Assembly: GCA_946480815.1 (NCBI GenBank)
Contig: CAMLLB010000001.1
Coordinates: 62,001 to 126,000 of the forward strand
DNA: 64,000 bases
DNA from: an uncultured Flavobacteriales bacterium
GTDB taxonomy: Bacteria > Bacteroidota > Bacteroidia > Flavobacteriales > Crocinitomicaceae
Direction of reading: 5' to 3'
Shown here: one piece after another, positions 27,363-35,830 of the stretch
Numbering within the stretch: position 1 is the stretch's first letter
Layout: every line of letters begins with the position of its first letter
The notes under the pieces: generated by a model
Told to the model about the DNA's origin: nothing
Database searches by the model: none
Seen by the model: the letters and a program-made list of their open reading frames with translations, nothing else
Position numbers and translations under genes: made by a program

Positions 27363-27822
27363 TCCGAATTTGAAGAAATATGCCATGATGCTTCGTTTGA
27401 TGGGCATTTTCAAGATCCCGATGATCGGATATGTTCGTCCGAGATTACTTGAGATCAATGACGATGAAGTACTTGTAAGAATCAAATTGAGAAGACGAAC
27501 AAAGAATCACCTGAAAAGCATGTATTTTGGAGCTTTGGCTGTTGGTGCAGATGTTACGGCAGGATTACATGCATTTTATTTTTGCGATGAGCTGAATGTG
27601 AGGCCTTCTTTTGCATTTAAAGGAATGAAAGCAGAATTTGTGAAACGGGCAGAAACAGATGTTTTGTTCACTTGTAATGAAGGTGCTCTTGTTCGTGAAC
27701 AGGTTTTGAAAGCAATTCAAACCAACGAAAGACAAAATCATTGGGTGAAAGTAACTGCGAAAGATCTGAACGGAGACGTGGTAGCACTTTTCGAGATGGA
27801 AATCTCGGTGAAAATCAAATGA
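27355..27822 (+). CDS. DUF4442 hotdog-fold protein (thioesterase-like)
   Basis: The 155-residue protein resembles PaaI/DUF4442 acyl-CoA thioesterase-like proteins: a first helix, RPRLLEINDDEVLVRIKLRRRTKNHLKSMYFGALAVGADVTAG (the hotdog helix and its following turn), then strands ending VVALFEMEISVKI. It overlaps the nitronate monooxygenase gene by 8 bases, so the two are co-translated. The substrate is unknown and catalytic residues are not certain. Confidence 0.7.
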   Translation: MSNPNLKKYAMMLRLMGIFKIPMIGYVRPRLLEINDDEVLVRIKLRRRTKNHLKSMYFGALAVGADVTAGLHAFYFCDELNVRPSFAFKGMKAEFVKRAETDVLFTCNEGALVREQVLKAIQTNERQNHWVKVTAKDLNGDVVALFEMEISVKIK

Positions 27823-27933
27823 ATTGAAAATTGAGAATGGAAAAATTGAAAAGAAACCTGCGCTAATACTTGTTTATTATCGAAAGCGAGCCTTTCTCTC
27901 CCTTTCAATTGTCAATTTTACATTTTCAATTTC
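27821..27933. repeat. AATTGAAAAT-type inverted repeat in the intergenic region
   Basis: GAATTGAAAATTGAGAATGG and a following AAAAATTGAAAAG (27821-27852) are the imperfect complement of CTTTCAATTG plus a run of TCAATTTTACATTTTCAATT at 27902-27932. The arms are about 30 bases around a 50-base spacer. A related element lies at 36327-36421. Confidence 0.5.
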
Positions 27934-27943
27934 CAAATAAGTC

Positions 27944-27951
27944 TATCTTTG
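27944..27951 (+). promoter_or_regulatory. Putative -7 element of the rhodanese gene
   Basis: TATCTTTG matches TAnnTTTG, 12 bases before the chosen ATG at 27964, so the 5' leader would be very short. It overlaps the alternative TTG start at 27949, which is therefore unlikely. Confidence 0.5.
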
Positions 27952-27963
27952 CCAAAAAAAAGA

Positions 27964-28278
27964 ATGAATCACATTACCTCCGAAGCTTGTAAGCAGCTAA
28001 TCCAAAACAATGAGGCAGAACTGATAGATATCCGCGAACCATGGGAAGTTGAAATTTGCTCCATCGGAGGAACTAAAATTCAAATGCATAAAATTCCCGA
28101 GGTTGCAGAGTCGATGGACAAATCAAAGTATTACATCATTATGTGCAAAACCGGCAGAAGAGCAGAATCTGTTGCAAACTTACTGGAATGTGCCCACGGT
28201 TTTCAACACGTTGCGATTCTTGAAGGAGGAATAACCGCCTGGTTTGAAACATTCGAACCAACTTATGAAATGTATTAG
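27964..28278 (+). CDS. Rhodanese-like domain protein
   Basis: Single-domain sulfurtransferase-like protein of 104 residues. It contains LIDIREPWEVE (CH2A-type motif), the active-site loop MCKTGRRAE with the catalytic Cys, and the C-terminal LEGGITAWFE motif. Full rhodanese length for a single domain. The ATG at 27964 is preferred to a TTG at 27949 that would sit inside the -7 element. The dedA-like gene begins 2 bases after its stop. Confidence 0.88.
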   Translation: MNHITSEACKQLIQNNEAELIDIREPWEVEICSIGGTKIQMHKIPEVAESMDKSKYYIIMCKTGRRAESVANLLECAHGFQHVAILEGGITAWFETFEPTYEMY

Positions 28279-28280
28279 CC

Positions 28281-28919
28281 ATGATAGAATTATTCAAACA
28301 CTTATTCCACCTGGATTTTAACTGGGTTTTTGATCATTATAACGATTCCATTTACGTGGTCCTTTTTGTAGTGATTTTTATTGAAACAGGATTGATCATT
28401 ATGCCCTTTCTACCCGGAGATTCTTTGCTATTCATGGCGGGAATGTTTGCTGCAAATGGGAAATTGGATCTTGCCTTTATTTTGGGCTCCTTATCTTTTG
28501 CAGCTATTTTGGGAGATAACGTCAATTATTGGATTGGCCGCAAGTTGGGATTGGGAGTTTTTGAATGGAAAATCAAAGGTCGTCAGCTTGTAAAGCAGTC
28601 TTACTTAACCAAAACCGAAGAGTTTTTTGAAAAAAGGGGAGTTGCGGCAATTATTATGGCACGTTTTGTTCCGATTGTACGAACATTTACTCCTTTTGCG
28701 GCAGGAATCGGGAAAATGAAATACCGTACCTTTTTGATGTACGATATTATCGGTGGAGTTTTATGGATTACTTCTATGACCATTGCGGGGTATTTCCTTG
28801 GAGAAATCGAATGGGTACGAAACAACAATGAAAAAGTCGTTTTGTTGATTATTCTCATTTCAGCTCTTCCAATGATCATCAGTTTTGTGAAGTCAAAATT
28901 CAGTAAGAAAAATGCCTGA
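28281..28919 (+). CDS. DedA family membrane protein
   Basis: The 212-residue inner-membrane protein has the DedA/SNARE-associated domain: FIETGLIIMPFLPGDSLLF near the N terminus, then ILGDNVNYWIGRKLG, FFEKRGVAAIIMARFVPIVRTFTPFAAGIGKMKYRTF and a C-terminal hydrophobic segment. The arginine-containing 'RFVPIVRTF' motif is a family hallmark. DedA proteins are linked to lipid-carrier (undecaprenyl phosphate) recycling and membrane homeostasis. It overlaps aroE by 8 bases. Confidence 0.9.
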   Translation: MIELFKHLFHLDFNWVFDHYNDSIYVVLFVVIFIETGLIIMPFLPGDSLLFMAGMFAANGKLDLAFILGSLSFAAILGDNVNYWIGRKLGLGVFEWKIKGRQLVKQSYLTKTEEFFEKRGVAAIIMARFVPIVRTFTPFAAGIGKMKYRTFLMYDIIGGVLWITSMTIAGYFLGEIEWVRNNNEKVVLLIILISALPMIISFVKSKFSKKNA

Positions 28920-29643
28920 ATTCGGATTGGTAGGCAAAACCTTAGGACATTCTTTTTCGAAGCAATACTTCGATGAGAAATTTCAACGGGAAGGTTTGAA
29001 TTACCGATTCGAAAATTTCGAATTGTCCGAAATAGAAGAGATTCAGAAGGTTTTTAGTATTCCTGACCTAAAAGGTTTTTCAGTTACAATTCCATATAAA
29101 GAACAGATCATTCCGTTCCTGGATTCATTAAGTGAAGAAGCAAAAGCGATCGGAGCTGTAAATTGTGTCCGGGTATCTGCGAATGGTGAAAAAACGGGAT
29201 ACAACACGGACGCCTTTGGCTTTCATCAGATGATAAAACCTTTTCTGACCAATGAACACGAACGGGCAATGATACTGGGAACGGGAGGAGCTTCCAAAGC
29301 AGTTGCTTATGTATTGAAAAATATCGGTTTGGACGTCATTTGGATCTCGCGTAACCCAAGAAATGAAAAGGAATTCGCTTATGAAACAATCAACGATTAT
29401 ATGCTGCGTGCCTGTAAGATTGTTGTGAATTGTACACCGCTCGGAACTTTTCCCAACGTAGATGAATCTGTTCCTTTTCCATTTGAATACTTAAGTGATA
29501 AACATTTGTGTATCGATTTGATCTATAATCCGGAGGAAACCAAATTCCTGAGAGAATCCAGGTTGCATGGAGCGACTACGTTGAATGGACTTTCGATGTT
29601 GAAAGAACAGGCGAATAAGGCCTGGGAGATTTGGAATAAATAA
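28912..29643 (+). CDS. aroE: Shikimate dehydrogenase
   Basis: NADPH-dependent reduction of 3-dehydroshikimate in aromatic amino acid synthesis. The 243-residue protein contains GHSFSKQYFDEKF (shikimate-binding serines), FSVTIPYKEQI with the catalytic lysine, GYNTDAFGF with the catalytic Asp, the dinucleotide loop ILGTGGASKAVAYVL and GLSMLKEQA near the C terminus. It is slightly short for the family (about 270), which is usual in Bacteroidota. It is the last gene in the rhodanese-dedA-aroE run. Confidence 0.93.
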   Translation: MPEFGLVGKTLGHSFSKQYFDEKFQREGLNYRFENFELSEIEEIQKVFSIPDLKGFSVTIPYKEQIIPFLDSLSEEAKAIGAVNCVRVSANGEKTGYNTDAFGFHQMIKPFLTNEHERAMILGTGGASKAVAYVLKNIGLDVIWISRNPRNEKEFAYETINDYMLRACKIVVNCTPLGTFPNVDESVPFPFEYLSDKHLCIDLIYNPEETKFLRESRLHGATTLNGLSMLKEQANKAWEIWNK

Positions 29644-29704
29644 ATACCAGGGTAATGGTTCGCTATTTGGCAAACAGGCAAATTGGCGAAATTACATTTC
29701 TTTT

Positions 29705-29712
29705 TATTTTTG
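29705..29712 (+). promoter_or_regulatory. -7 element adjoining the start codon of the AlbA-domain gene
   Basis: TATTTTTG matches TAnnTTTG and ends 4 bases before the ATG at 29717, predicting a leaderless or almost leaderless mRNA. Confidence 0.45.
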
Positions 29713-29716
29713 TAAG

Positions 29717-30346
29717 ATGCAGTCGGTAAAACAGTTGATCAAAGAAGGAGAACACCAGCAACAGGATTTCAAATTTCGAATCGACGATTCCAAAAAGATT
29801 GCAAGAACACTCGTTGCCTTTGCGAATACTGATGGCGGAAGGCTTTTGATAGGAGTGAAAGACAACGGGAAAATTGCCGGAGTTGATCCCACTGAGGAAA
29901 TCCACATGATAGAAGCTGCAGTCGATATGTATTCAAAACCTAAATTAGAATTCCAATCGCGTGTTTGGCAGGAAGACATGAAGCTGGTACTTGAAATTTC
30001 CATTGAAAAAACGGCAAACAGACCTATTCTGGCATTGGATGAAGAAGGAAAATGGAAAGCTTATGTGCGTCGGAAAGATCATACCTTGCTAGCCAATAAA
30101 ATATTACTGAATGTTTGGAAACACGAACGGTTCGATCAGAAAAGACCTGAGAAGATAGGAGAAGAAGAGACCCAGTTGTTGTCAATTATCGCAACTAATC
30201 CGGGACTTACTTTGAGCAAGATTTATCGTTTGTCGAGTTTACAGAAATCAACTATCGATCGCCTGATGGTTCTGTTTATTTGTTGGGATTTGGTTTCAAT
30301 GGAGATGAATGAGAATGGGACTTTTTACCTGGTAAAGGAAAATTAA
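29717..30346 (+). CDS. AlbA_2/Schlafen-type domain protein with C-terminal winged-helix-like region
   Basis: The 209-residue protein has an N-terminal AlbA_2 (divergent AAA-4, Schlafen-core) domain: QDFKFRIDDSKKIARTLVAFANTDGGRLLIGVKDNGKIAGVDP, where the FANTDGG(R)LLIGV motif is characteristic. The C-terminal ~60 residues (LLSIIATNPGLTLSKIYRLSSLQKSTIDRLM) look like a winged helix. Such proteins are usually called putative transcriptional regulators or helicase-associated; their biochemical role is unclear. It stands alone. Confidence 0.8.
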   Translation: MQSVKQLIKEGEHQQQDFKFRIDDSKKIARTLVAFANTDGGRLLIGVKDNGKIAGVDPTEEIHMIEAAVDMYSKPKLEFQSRVWQEDMKLVLEISIEKTANRPILALDEEGKWKAYVRRKDHTLLANKILLNVWKHERFDQKRPEKIGEEETQLLSIIATNPGLTLSKIYRLSSLQKSTIDRLMVLFICWDLVSMEMNENGTFYLVKEN

Positions 30347-30448
30347 TACGGAGATTCTTTCAGTATTACCCCTGTTCAAATTGCAAAGTGAATGACATCT
30401 ATTTTGGTGATAATCAGTTCGTTTTTTAGAAATTTCAAAATAAAGTTA

Positions 30449-30456
30449 TATATTCG
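30449..30456 (+). promoter_or_regulatory. Putative -7 element of the small membrane protein gene
   Basis: TATATTCG differs from TAnnTTTG at one position and ends 14 bases before the ATG at 30471. Confidence 0.35.
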
Positions 30457-30470
30457 CGCCAAATTTGAGG

Positions 30471-30932
30471 ATGAATAAAGCTTTTTATATTTCAAGTTTG
30501 GTCCTTAGCGCACTATTCAGCGTCATTGTACTCTACTATATTGATTTGGTGTCTTCTGCCAGATTTAGCAGTTGGTATACCAACTATTATGACTCAGGAT
30601 CAAGCGAAACGGAAGAGGCTGGTTTGATTAGCCTGTTTTTCTTTTTATTTTTTATTACAACATTTTTACTCGGATTAATCAAGATTAAACGAGTTACAAA
30701 TAGGGTTTTGTCAATCATAGGTTTGGCTTTATCGGCACTGTTTTTGCTGTGGGATTTAGTCATGTTGAGCTCACCGTCGGGCTTAAGTTTTGACGAAGTA
30801 GGTATAGGTTTTTTCTTTTTTACACCCGTGGTTATGGCTTTTTCCATTGTTGGGATTATTCAGTCAGGCAGGTTTAAAAGACAAGGGGTTCTATACAAAC
30901 AAAAGGTGGAATCAGATTTATTGGATTCCTAA
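30471..30932 (+). CDS. Small four-helix membrane protein, unknown
   Basis: The 153-residue product has about four membrane segments (residues ~7-28, ~50-68, ~80-97 and ~108-130) and a basic C-terminal tail. The segment between helices 1 and 2 (SSWYTNYYDSGSSETEEAG) is Tyr/Ser/Glu-rich. The ATG at 30471 is chosen over a TTG two codons upstream. I do not recognise a family. A -7-like element supports expression. Confidence 0.55.
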   Translation: MNKAFYISSLVLSALFSVIVLYYIDLVSSARFSSWYTNYYDSGSSETEEAGLISLFFFLFFITTFLLGLIKIKRVTNRVLSIIGLALSALFLLWDLVMLSSPSGLSFDEVGIGFFFFTPVVMAFSIVGIIQSGRFKRQGVLYKQKVESDLLDS

Positions 30933-30997
30933 AAAAATATAATTTTAATCGAAGCGTTTAATGTATTATTATATTAGACGAAGAAAAACACAAACAA

Positions 30998-31192
30998 ATG
31001 GGTAGACCTCCAACAAAACCAGCAAGATTGCGAGATGGTTTTTACATTGAAGTAAGAAATTCAGGATCACAAGGTATACGAATCAGAAGAGATACTAGGG
31101 AGCAAATGCTTCTTGCAGCTGAGGATTATTCACGTACAAAAGACGTTGTAATTCTTGGTGAAATGAAAGATGATAAGTGGATTGATCAATAA
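30998..31192 (+). CDS. Small conserved basic protein, unknown
   Basis: The 64-residue product starts MGRPPTKPARLRDGFYIEVR and continues with SQGIRIRRDTREQMLLAAEDYSRTKDVVILGE. It is arginine-rich with an AT-hook-like GRPP start. I believe related small proteins are conserved in Bacteroidota, with the 'GRPPxKPxxLxDG' and 'GIxIRRDxxEQM' motifs, but no function is known to me. A clear terminator follows 20 bases after the stop, supporting a real transcription unit. Confidence 0.6.
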   Translation: MGRPPTKPARLRDGFYIEVRNSGSQGIRIRRDTREQMLLAAEDYSRTKDVVILGEMKDDKWIDQ

Positions 31193-31212
31193 ATCATTCA
31201 TCGCATAAATGT

Positions 31213-31248
31213 GAAAAAAAGGCTTTCCGGGATGGAAAGCCTTTTTTA
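31213..31248 (+). terminator. Rho-independent terminator
   Basis: AAAAAAAGGCTTTCC and GGAAAGCCTTTTTT pair perfectly around a short GGGAT loop, with T- and A-runs on the two sides, so it may serve both strands. Confidence 0.85.
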
Positions 31249-31256
31249 TTTTACTT

Positions 31257-31338
31257 GTCATGTCGAGTTTACCGCTATTTGTTCTCGATAAGTCAGCAAA
31301 GCTGACACTCGAACTGACATAGCGGTAAGTATCGAGAC
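31257..31338. repeat. Nested imperfect palindrome (REP-like element)
   Basis: Outer arms TACCGCTAT (31270-31278) and ATAGCGGTA (31319-31327) are perfect. Inside them GTCAGC (31292-31297) and GCTGAC (31301-31306) form a second hairpin around AAA. Further outside, TGTCGAG and CGAGACA are partly complementary. It lies between the terminator of the small protein gene and the carboxypeptidase stop codon. Confidence 0.65.
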
Positions 31339-31345
31339 AGACAAA

Positions 31346-33709
31346 TTAGTGTATCACAACCAATTTAACCGGAGACTTTTGCTCAATGGAGCCGGTGTAT
31401 CTTACGTAATAAACTCCAACCGACAATTTATCCGTTCGGATTTCAACTTTCGGACTATCTACCGGATGCGTTGAAATGGTTTCTCCGTTCATGTTTACAA
31501 TTTCAATCGTTCCGTTTTGGATACTTTGATCAAATACAATGTTTACATAAGAACTTGCCGGATTTGGTACCAGGTGAAATAACGTTTTCTCATTTTCGGC
31601 AAGGCCGGTGTAGTCGATGTTATATAAAATTTCAAAGTCATCGAAGTAGAAACCGTCAGCTACAGTGCCGCCATCTGATTTTAAGATGAAACGAACTTTG
31701 ATACTGTCACCGATGTAATCGCTCAGGTTAATTTCTTCCAGTACCCAATTTGCTTGTGTTCCTTCGTAAACAGGTTGATTATTTGGCTGAACTGAACCAT
31801 TTGCACTTGTTCCTGCTACCGTATAATTTCCACATTGACCAATCCATGTTGCTCCGTTATCATTAGAAACCTGGAATTGACAATAATCGTAATCCGCTTC
31901 AATATCCCATTTTGCATAAAACTTGATCATTGCTTCCGTAACATGCGTCAGATTGATGGTATTATTAAACTGGTAAGTACGGGTTACGTTGTTTGTGTAA
32001 TTTCCACTTGGAGAGTCCGTAAAAGAAGTACTTGGAGAAACATACGTTGAATTGGTCGTTGCCCAGCTTCCTGTCCAGTTTACAGAACTGTTTGCTTCAT
32101 CAATGAACTGGGAAGTAATACTGCCAAAGGTTTTTACAATCGTATCGTGTTTTGTCCAGCCCACATATTCTGTGTTCAGGACATATTTGATTTCATCACC
32201 AAATTGGATGGATGGATTCAAAACGTAGGAAATTCCGCTGTTTTCACTTCCCATAATTGCCAGGTTGTGAACGCTTGGAGAACCAACAGACTGAATACCG
32301 GAGATTGGAGTAATACTCACATTTACGGGTCCATTCTCAAGGCCTAAACGGTAAGCGCTGTGATTGAAGTTACCGGTTGTGGTAGCAATCATTCCAGGGT
32401 CCAGATCTTTCACTTCCAAATAACGATGAGTTAAATGAGACAAGATGAGGTTTGGGAAAACCATTTCCTGGCAAATCCCGGTAATTTCATTGACAGCAGG
32501 CCAGAATCCACCGCTTGTATTACTTACTTCCGGTGTCATTGCGAAGATTTTGGGTTTCACAACCGTGTCTACTTTGTACATGTAATCATCGGAGTCTCCT
32601 GATGCCGGGTAAAGTGCAGATGATTTTTTGTTTTCATAGCCGTTGTATTGTACCATGTGGTGTGTAAATGCATCAAAATAATTGTGATCCGCGGCAAACT
32701 CATTGGTAGTAGTCCCGATCGGGAATAGAATGTCGTTTGCGTAAGTATGTGCATTGAAGGCATATTGGAAATTTCTGTTCTCACAGAACCATTTTATTGC
32801 CTGTGTTTCAGGTTCTGAAAATGCTGCAGTTCCACAATAGGTGTCATTGCTTTGATTGGTCGTTGTGCCCGTTGTTCCCCAGCCATAAGAGTAATTTCTG
32901 TTTAAATCAACTCCATAACTTCCGCCACTGTTGTGTCTGCGGTTTTTTCTCCACATACCTCCACCATTCGGATCTGTTGTCTGGTTATAAACGTATCCGT
33001 CGGGATTGATCATAGGAACAAAATACATTTCGGTGTTATCTACCAAATACTTGATCTCTTCACTTGTATTGTAGTTTTCAAGCAGGTACCACATGTAGAA
33101 AATAACTTCGGATAAGGAGTTGGGTTCTCTTGCATGATGAATAGCGGTATAAAGCACCTCCGGTTCTGCTTCATCGGAATTCGGATTATCACTTAAACGC
33201 ATCCAGTAAATTGGCCTGTTCTCAATACTTAAAAAATTACTGATGGTATCTTTTACAGTGATCAGGTTTGGATATTGAGCTGCCATAGCATCAATTTCAT
33301 TAATGAATTCCTGGTATGTATAAAATCCGCCCATAGCTCCCAAATTGAAATTGGAAGGAACTGCCGGAGTGAAAGTGCCCGGACCGGATGTCGGAGAACA
33401 CATGGCGTTCTTTTCAGTTGCGGGAGAGTTCGGATCCAGGTTCACATTTTGATTTACATAATATGCTTTGACGTCCGCAATCAGAATTTCGACTTCAAAT
33501 CCTGCGTCACGGATCTGTTTTATTTCATTTTTGGAGAAGTCAGAAATAAAGAAAGTTCCGCGTTTTACAACACCATGGTCGATACCTATTCCAAGTTCGG
33601 CAAGTGTTTGAAGACCATCAGAATCTGTCATGATCTTTGCCCGGGAATATTCCTGGGAAAATCCCCAATACGAGATCAGGAATGAAAATAATAGGAGAGT
33701 TGTTTTCAT
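31346..33709 (-). CDS. Secreted zinc carboxypeptidase (M14) with T9SS C-terminal sorting domain
   Basis: The 787-residue protein has a signal peptide (MKTTLLLFSFLISYWGFSQ), a propeptide to about 130, and an M14 catalytic domain. It carries HARE (192-195, the HxxE zinc pair), NPDGYVY, WRKNRR, VDLNRNY, FNAHTYANDI with a likely third zinc ligand, and TPEVS with the catalytic Glu near 395. A jellyroll-like region around residues 540-690 resembles adhesin/immune-inhibitor-A modules. The end (LVPNPASSYVNIVFDQS to VKLVVIH) is a type A T9SS sorting domain. Predicted extracellular or cell-surface peptidase. Confidence 0.9.
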   Translation of the reverse strand: MKTTLLLFSFLISYWGFSQEYSRAKIMTDSDGLQTLAELGIGIDHGVVKRGTFFISDFSKNEIKQIRDAGFEVEILIADVKAYYVNQNVNLDPNSPATEKNAMCSPTSGPGTFTPAVPSNFNLGAMGGFYTYQEFINEIDAMAAQYPNLITVKDTISNFLSIENRPIYWMRLSDNPNSDEAEPEVLYTAIHHAREPNSLSEVIFYMWYLLENYNTSEEIKYLVDNTEMYFVPMINPDGYVYNQTTDPNGGGMWRKNRRHNSGGSYGVDLNRNYSYGWGTTGTTTNQSNDTYCGTAAFSEPETQAIKWFCENRNFQYAFNAHTYANDILFPIGTTTNEFAADHNYFDAFTHHMVQYNGYENKKSSALYPASGDSDDYMYKVDTVVKPKIFAMTPEVSNTSGGFWPAVNEITGICQEMVFPNLILSHLTHRYLEVKDLDPGMIATTTGNFNHSAYRLGLENGPVNVSITPISGIQSVGSPSVHNLAIMGSENSGISYVLNPSIQFGDEIKYVLNTEYVGWTKHDTIVKTFGSITSQFIDEANSSVNWTGSWATTNSTYVSPSTSFTDSPSGNYTNNVTRTYQFNNTINLTHVTEAMIKFYAKWDIEADYDYCQFQVSNDNGATWIGQCGNYTVAGTSANGSVQPNNQPVYEGTQANWVLEEINLSDYIGDSIKVRFILKSDGGTVADGFYFDDFEILYNIDYTGLAENEKTLFHLVPNPASSYVNIVFDQSIQNGTIEIVNMNGETISTHPVDSPKVEIRTDKLSVGVYYVRYTGSIEQKSPVKLVVIH

Positions 33710-33788
33710 AGAGTATTAAAGTTTCCTATAAAAATAAGGATTCTTATAGATTCTGCACCAAATAATTACGAATTAACAAAAACGGCAT

Positions 33789-33915
33789 TTCGACTCCGCT
33801 CAATGGCCTTTTTGTACAACTTTAGAAGCTTATATGATGAAAGGGCGGAGGTCTTTTCGTGAAATTTTATTTAAGCCGGACAGACCAATTGAAAAGGTGG
33901 CTGAGCGGAGTCGAA
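33789..33915. repeat. Long-spaced inverted repeat TTCGACTCCGCTCA
   Basis: TTCGACTCCGCTCA at 33789-33802 and its exact complement TGAGCGGAGTCGAA at 33902-33915 bracket 99 bases. The right arm ends one base before the gldD stop. The arm sequence resembles dispersed intergenic repeats I have seen in other Flavobacteriales. Confidence 0.65.
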
Positions 33916-33916
33916 G

Positions 33917-34501
33917 TCACTTTTTCCACTCCAGCGTATTGATCAAATGAAGGATGTCCGCTTTTAAATAATTCAATGAAGGGCGAAGCGAATCATAATT
34001 CGGTCTGCAGTTCATAAGGACTTCGCCTCTGATAAAGTTCGATGTGGAATCCGTCAGGTAAAACTGGAAATTGGTTGCCACATTTCCTTCAAATTCAAAC
34101 AAAGTACCGTAAACTTTTTTGTCGCGAAAAATGAAATTCTGGTCTTTGATCCCGGTAGCTTTGATTTGATGCTCATCAACCTTATCGTTGGATAAATTGA
34201 TATAACGGACCAAGGTATCTCTGTTCGGGATCGGGTAGTAATTCAAATAAAGGATTCCGTTCAAAGGTCCGAGATTTACTTCTTTGTGGTTGGTTACTTC
34301 CCCTTTGTAAGTCAGAGGTTTTTGGAAATAAACTTTGGATAATTCGAAAGAATAGGTGGTTGCGTCATCGACTTTTACGTATTCATGTTTCGGAAAATTG
34401 GTCCTCAAATAAGTCGGTGGCTTTGGGATCAACATTTCATCTCCGCCACAGCTACTCATCAGAAGTAGAAATAAACATGCCGAACCAATAATCTTAATCA
34501 T
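33917..34501 (-). CDS. gldD: Gliding motility lipoprotein GldD
   Basis: The 194-residue protein has a lipoprotein signal (MIKIIGSACLFLLLMSSCGGDE, lipobox ending in Cys18) followed by the GldD hallmark PKPPTYLRTNFPKHEYVKVD. In Flavobacterium GldD is required for gliding and T9SS function, in the cell envelope. It overlaps the upstream gldE by 8 bases, the arrangement known from other Bacteroidota. The T9SS cargo genes in this window are its expected clients. Confidence 0.93.
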   Translation of the reverse strand: MIKIIGSACLFLLLMSSCGGDEMLIPKPPTYLRTNFPKHEYVKVDDATTYSFELSKVYFQKPLTYKGEVTNHKEVNLGPLNGILYLNYYPIPNRDTLVRYINLSNDKVDEHQIKATGIKDQNFIFRDKKVYGTLFEFEGNVATNFQFYLTDSTSNFIRGEVLMNCRPNYDSLRPSLNYLKADILHLINTLEWKK

Positions 34502-35828
34502 TTTCCTGAATTGTTTTAATCATTTTTATTCTTCGCTTGTCGGAACTTTCAACGATCAGTTTGATATTTCCACAGCGAATGTATTCGTTATTTCTCAGAA
34601 TCCGGCCGGCTTGTTCAATAATAAATCCACCGATCGTGTCCGATTCTCCTTTTATCTGGTCGAAATCCTTACCGTCGATCTCCAATACTTTGTAAAAATC
34701 AACCAGTGAAGTTCTTCCTTCGAATAAATAGGTTGACTCATCAATTTTGGTGTAAATGAGATCATCATCGTCAAATTCATCCGTAATATCACCGACAATT
34801 TCTTCCAGCACGTCTTCCAATGTCACCAATCCGTTTGCGCCTCCGTATTCATCCACCACAATTGCCATGTGCATTTTCATATCCTGAAATTCCTTCAGCA
34901 AATCGTCGATTTTTTTGTTTTCAGGAATAAAGTACGGTTTTCTCAATAAGGCTTTCCAGTCAAACAATTCATTATTGATGTAAGGAAGTAAATCTTTGAT
35001 GTACAGGATTCCCGTTACATTGTCGAATGTACTTTCATGGATCGGAATGCGTGAATATCCTGCGTCCAGGACAACATCCAATACTTCCTGAAAACTCGCT
35101 TCATTGGGAATGGTTACAATATCCAGGCGGGATTTCATGATTTGTTTCACCTCCGTATTCCCGAATTTGATGATTCCCTCCAGGATCCGGTGTTCATCTT
35201 CATTATCCGAATCTTCCTTAGTTAAGGCCAAAGCATGTTCCAGATCATCTGTTGACAGGTTTATTCCTCTTTTCTTTGCTCTGCGGTTGATCAGGTTGGT
35301 TCCGTTAACCAATAACCAACGTAACCAGGAGAAAGGAGGGAGCAGGTTGATAAAGGTAAGCGGACCGGCCATAAATCGGGCGGTAGATAAGGTGTTTCGG
35401 GAAGCATATAATTTAGGGGCAACTTCACCGAGCAACAGCAAAAATGTAGTAATCCCTACAACTTCGATCAAAAAACGGATTGTATTCGGTTTATCGGAAT
35501 CGGGGAAGAATTGATTGATCACTTCCGTTGAAAGGATGATAATACAAACGTTAACAAAATTGTTCGTAATCAGGATTGTTGCCAGTAGATCCTTCGGTTT
35601 TGAAAGAAGTTTCAGAATTGCTTTTGAGCTTCTTGATTGGTCGTCTTCGAGGTTTTTCTTTTCCGTGGGACCTAGCGCGAAGAAAGCCACTTCTGAAGCA
35701 GATACCAATGCGGAACAGGCAATTAAAACAAAAATAACGATCAGTGAAATAACGTGGTCAGATACATTGAATCCCGCCTGAATACTGACGGGAATGACAT
35801 CTGAGCTTAATTCGGGGATACTATCCAT
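34494..35828 (-). CDS. gldE: Gliding motility-associated protein GldE (CNNM/CBS family)
   Basis: The 444-residue inner-membrane protein has an N-terminal DUF21 (CNNM) domain with three to four membrane segments (about residues 25-190), for example SASEVAFFALG. Paired CBS domains (about 215-340) contain YSRIPIHESTFDNVTGILYIKDL and the AIVVDEYGGANGLVTLEDVLEEIVGDI motif. A C-terminal CorC/HlyC domain completes it. Family members are ion-transport related; GldE supports GldD. It lies directly after ssb with a 2-base gap. Confidence 0.93.
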   Translation of the reverse strand: MDSIPELSSDVIPVSIQAGFNVSDHVISLIVIFVLIACSALVSASEVAFFALGPTEKKNLEDDQSRSSKAILKLLSKPKDLLATILITNNFVNVCIIILSTEVINQFFPDSDKPNTIRFLIEVVGITTFLLLLGEVAPKLYASRNTLSTARFMAGPLTFINLLPPFSWLRWLLVNGTNLINRRAKKRGINLSTDDLEHALALTKEDSDNEDEHRILEGIIKFGNTEVKQIMKSRLDIVTIPNEASFQEVLDVVLDAGYSRIPIHESTFDNVTGILYIKDLLPYINNELFDWKALLRKPYFIPENKKIDDLLKEFQDMKMHMAIVVDEYGGANGLVTLEDVLEEIVGDITDEFDDDDLIYTKIDESTYLFEGRTSLVDFYKVLEIDGKDFDQIKGESDTIGGFIIEQAGRILRNNEYIRCGNIKLIVESSDKRRIKMIKTIQEND

Positions 35829-35830
35829 AA

